6,151 nt of DNA from Zhengella sp041738295 (GTDB taxonomy: Bacteria > Pseudomonadota > Alphaproteobacteria > Rhizobiales > Rhizobiaceae), in NCBI GenBank assembly GCA_041738295.1, contig JBGSQC010000209.1, forward strand, positions 1-6,151. The letters are read 5' to 3'. A model generated the notes under the pieces. That model saw only the letters and a program-made list of their open reading frames with translations, was not told the origin of the DNA and did not search any database. The stretch's first letter is position 1, and each line of letters begins with the position of its first letter. The translations under genes were made by a program, and so were the position numbers. Positions 5,123 to 6,151 of the stretch are shown here, piece by piece.

Positions 5123-5890
5123 TCAGCGATAGGTGACGGCCTTCACGGCCTCGACGACTTCGCCGACATTCGGCAGCGCCAGCTTTTCAAGATTGGCCGC
5201 ATAGGGCATCGGCACATCCTTTCCGCAGATCGTGATGACCGGTGCATCCAGATGGTCGAAGGCCAGCTGCATGACCTGGCTTGCGATGTGCGAGCCGACC
5301 GACGACTGCGGGAAGCCCTCTTCCACGGTCACCAGGCGGTTGGTCTTCTTGACGCTTTCGATCACGGTCTCCATGTCGAGCGGGCGGATGGTGCGCAGAT
5401 CGATGATCTCGACATCAATGCCCTGCGCCGCCAGTTCGTCAGCCGCCTTGACCGCATAGGTCATGCCGATGCCGAACGAGACGATGGTGGCATCCTTGCC
5501 TGTCTTGTGGACGCGTGCCTTGCCGATCGGCAGCACGAAATCATCCATCTTCGGCACGTCGAAGGACTGGCCGTAGAGGATTTCGTTTTCAAGGAAGATG
5601 ACCGGGGTCGGATCGCGGATCGCCGCCTTCAGCAGGCCCTTGGCGTCGGCTGCGGTGTAGGGCATCACGACCTTGAGGCCCGGAATATGGCTGTACCAGG
5701 CGGCATAGCACTGCGAGTGCTGGGCGCCAACGCGGGCCGCAGCGCCGTTCGGGCCACGGAAGACGATCGGCGCACCCATCTGGCCACCCGACATGTAAAG
5801 CGTCTTGGCGGCAGAGTTGATGATGTGGTCGATGGCCTGCATGGCGAAGTTGAAGGTCATGAATTCGATGATCGGCTTGAGGCCGGTCAT
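5123..5890 (-). CDS. pdhB: PDH E1 component beta subunit, C-terminal two thirds
   Basis: From the first in-frame ATG, 255 residues; clear E1-beta homology extends upstream to about 5911 (GIGVGAA before the Met), so 5890 is an internal methionine and not the real start. E1-beta with E1-alpha decarboxylates pyruvate using thiamine diphosphate and acetylates the E2 lipoyl arm. Visible features are GLKPIIEFMTFNFAMQAIDHI (1-21), GGQMGAPIVFRGPNGAAARVGAQHSQ (35-60) with the conserved His58, and the transketolase C-terminal domain from about 121 (KDATIVSFGIGMTYAVKAA, VEIIDLRTIRPLD, RLVTVEEGFPQSSVG). The end, DVPMPYAANLEKLALPNVGEVVEAV, is intact. Missing are the N-terminal lipoyl domain, linker and first roughly 75 residues of the pyrimidine-binding domain. 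The next frame (E2) begins 11 nt downstream, a normal operon spacing. Confidence 0.92.
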   Translation of the reverse strand: MTGLKPIIEFMTFNFAMQAIDHIINSAAKTLYMSGGQMGAPIVFRGPNGAAARVGAQHSQCYAAWYSHIPGLKVVMPYTAADAKGLLKAAIRDPTPVIFLENEILYGQSFDVPKMDDFVLPIGKARVHKTGKDATIVSFGIGMTYAVKAADELAAQGIDVEIIDLRTIRPLDMETVIESVKKTNRLVTVEEGFPQSSVGSHIASQVMQLAFDHLDAPVITICGKDVPMPYAANLEKLALPNVGEVVEAVKAVTYR

Positions 5891-5899
5891 GGCCGCACC

Positions 5900-5914
5900 A
5901 ACGCCGATGCCGCG
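5900..5914. other. Strand-switch junction inside pdhB
   Basis: Bases 5900-5911 (AACGCCGATGCC) make sense on both strands: the plus reading NADA belongs to the E1-beta linker, and the minus reading GIGV belongs to the E1-beta pyrimidine domain. The join therefore lies within a short stretch that could be shared by both parents. Such a microhomology joint between opposite strands of one gene is typical of fold-back template switching, in the cell or in amplification. Confidence 0.6.
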
Positions 5915-6151
5915 CCCGCCGCCAAGGCAGAAGCACCAGCCGCCAAGGCTGAAGAGAATCCTGCTCCTGCAGCGGCTCCCGTTCCGGCTGCCCCGGTGGC
6001 CGTCGCGGCCCCGGCCGATCCGGCCATTCCCGCCGGCACCGAAATGGTCAAGATGACGGTGCGCGAGGCGCTCAACACCGCCATGGCGGAAGAAATGCGC
6101 CGCGATGACGGCGTCTTCATCATGGGTGAGGAAGTGGCCGAGTATCAGGGT
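5900..6151 (+). CDS. pdhB: PDH E1 beta subunit, N-terminal linker and catalytic start, opposite strand
   Basis: The plus-strand frame (codons from 5900) reads NADAAPAAKAEAPAAKAEEN, a run of Ala/Pro/Val typical of the linker behind the E1-beta lipoyl domain, then IPAGTEMVKMTVREAL, NTAMAEEMRRDDGVFIMG and EEVAEYQG, the canonical beginning of the E1-beta pyrimidine-binding domain. The window ends inside this frame, with no stop in the 84 codons seen. The lipoyl domain that should precede it is missing: to the left of about 5900 the sequence is the minus-strand E1-beta C-terminal part. No start codon or ribosome site serves this piece here. If it continues normally beyond base 6151, it would re-encode the same region seen on the minus strand, forming a large inverted duplication. 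Confidence 0.85.

Noticed and set aside
3717..5132. 471-codon plus-strand frame opposite the chimeric ORF
   Set aside because: It is the complement of well-recognised PDH and oxoprolinase sequence, and its His/Gly/Arg-rich product matches no family I know.

Overview
The window is GC-rich and looks alphaproteobacterial, probably Hyphomicrobiales (Rhizobiales) or a close relative. The main grounds are a pyruvate dehydrogenase operon whose E1-beta subunit has the Ala/Pro-rich linker left by an N-terminal lipoyl domain, and a palindromic GC-rich intergenic repeat of the kind common in those genomes. No IS element, transposase, integrase, tRNA, rRNA or CRISPR array is visible.

Layout. (1) Positions 1-1256: a short minus-strand ORF runs off the left edge. 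Next come a MarR-type regulator (minus) and a divergent cytochrome b561 gene (plus). A tandem operator-like repeat overlaps the regulator's start codons. (2) Positions 1257-3539 are an accessory patchwork. An unrecognised 227-residue protein with a faint Imm11-like (DUF1629) pattern is followed by a second, diverged copy of the last 24 codons of the b561 gene. Then come a small exported protein (minus), a second, diverged copy of the last 34 codons of the oxoprolinase gene (minus), and a membrane protein with two TM segments and a beta-rich middle (plus). (3) Positions 3540-5111: one open minus-strand frame that joins the lipoyl domain of the PDH E2 subunit to the C-terminal part of 5-oxoprolinase/hydantoinase B, with a palindromic repeat read in frame at the join. 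(4) Positions 5112-6151: the C-terminal two thirds of PDH E1-beta on the minus strand, then an abrupt strand switch near 5900. To the right, the plus strand encodes the N-terminal linker and catalytic start of E1-beta.

How it fits together. E1-beta and E2 would be co-transcribed, with an 11-nt gap and the E2 Shine-Dalgarno over the E1-beta stop. MarR/b561 looks like a regulator-target pair. The centre shows the same pattern twice: one foreign-looking gene sits between a complete gene 3' end and a diverged duplicate of that 3' end. Removing both insertions would leave b561, the small exported protein and oxoprolinase as direct neighbours.

Four sequence discontinuities in under 4 kb (two duplicated 3' ends, one gene fusion, one inversion) mean either an actively rearranged locus or a chimeric assembly or amplification product. 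The sequence alone cannot decide between these. No complete novel defence or metabolic system can be claimed; the twin insertions and the two PDH junctions are the observations most worth checking.
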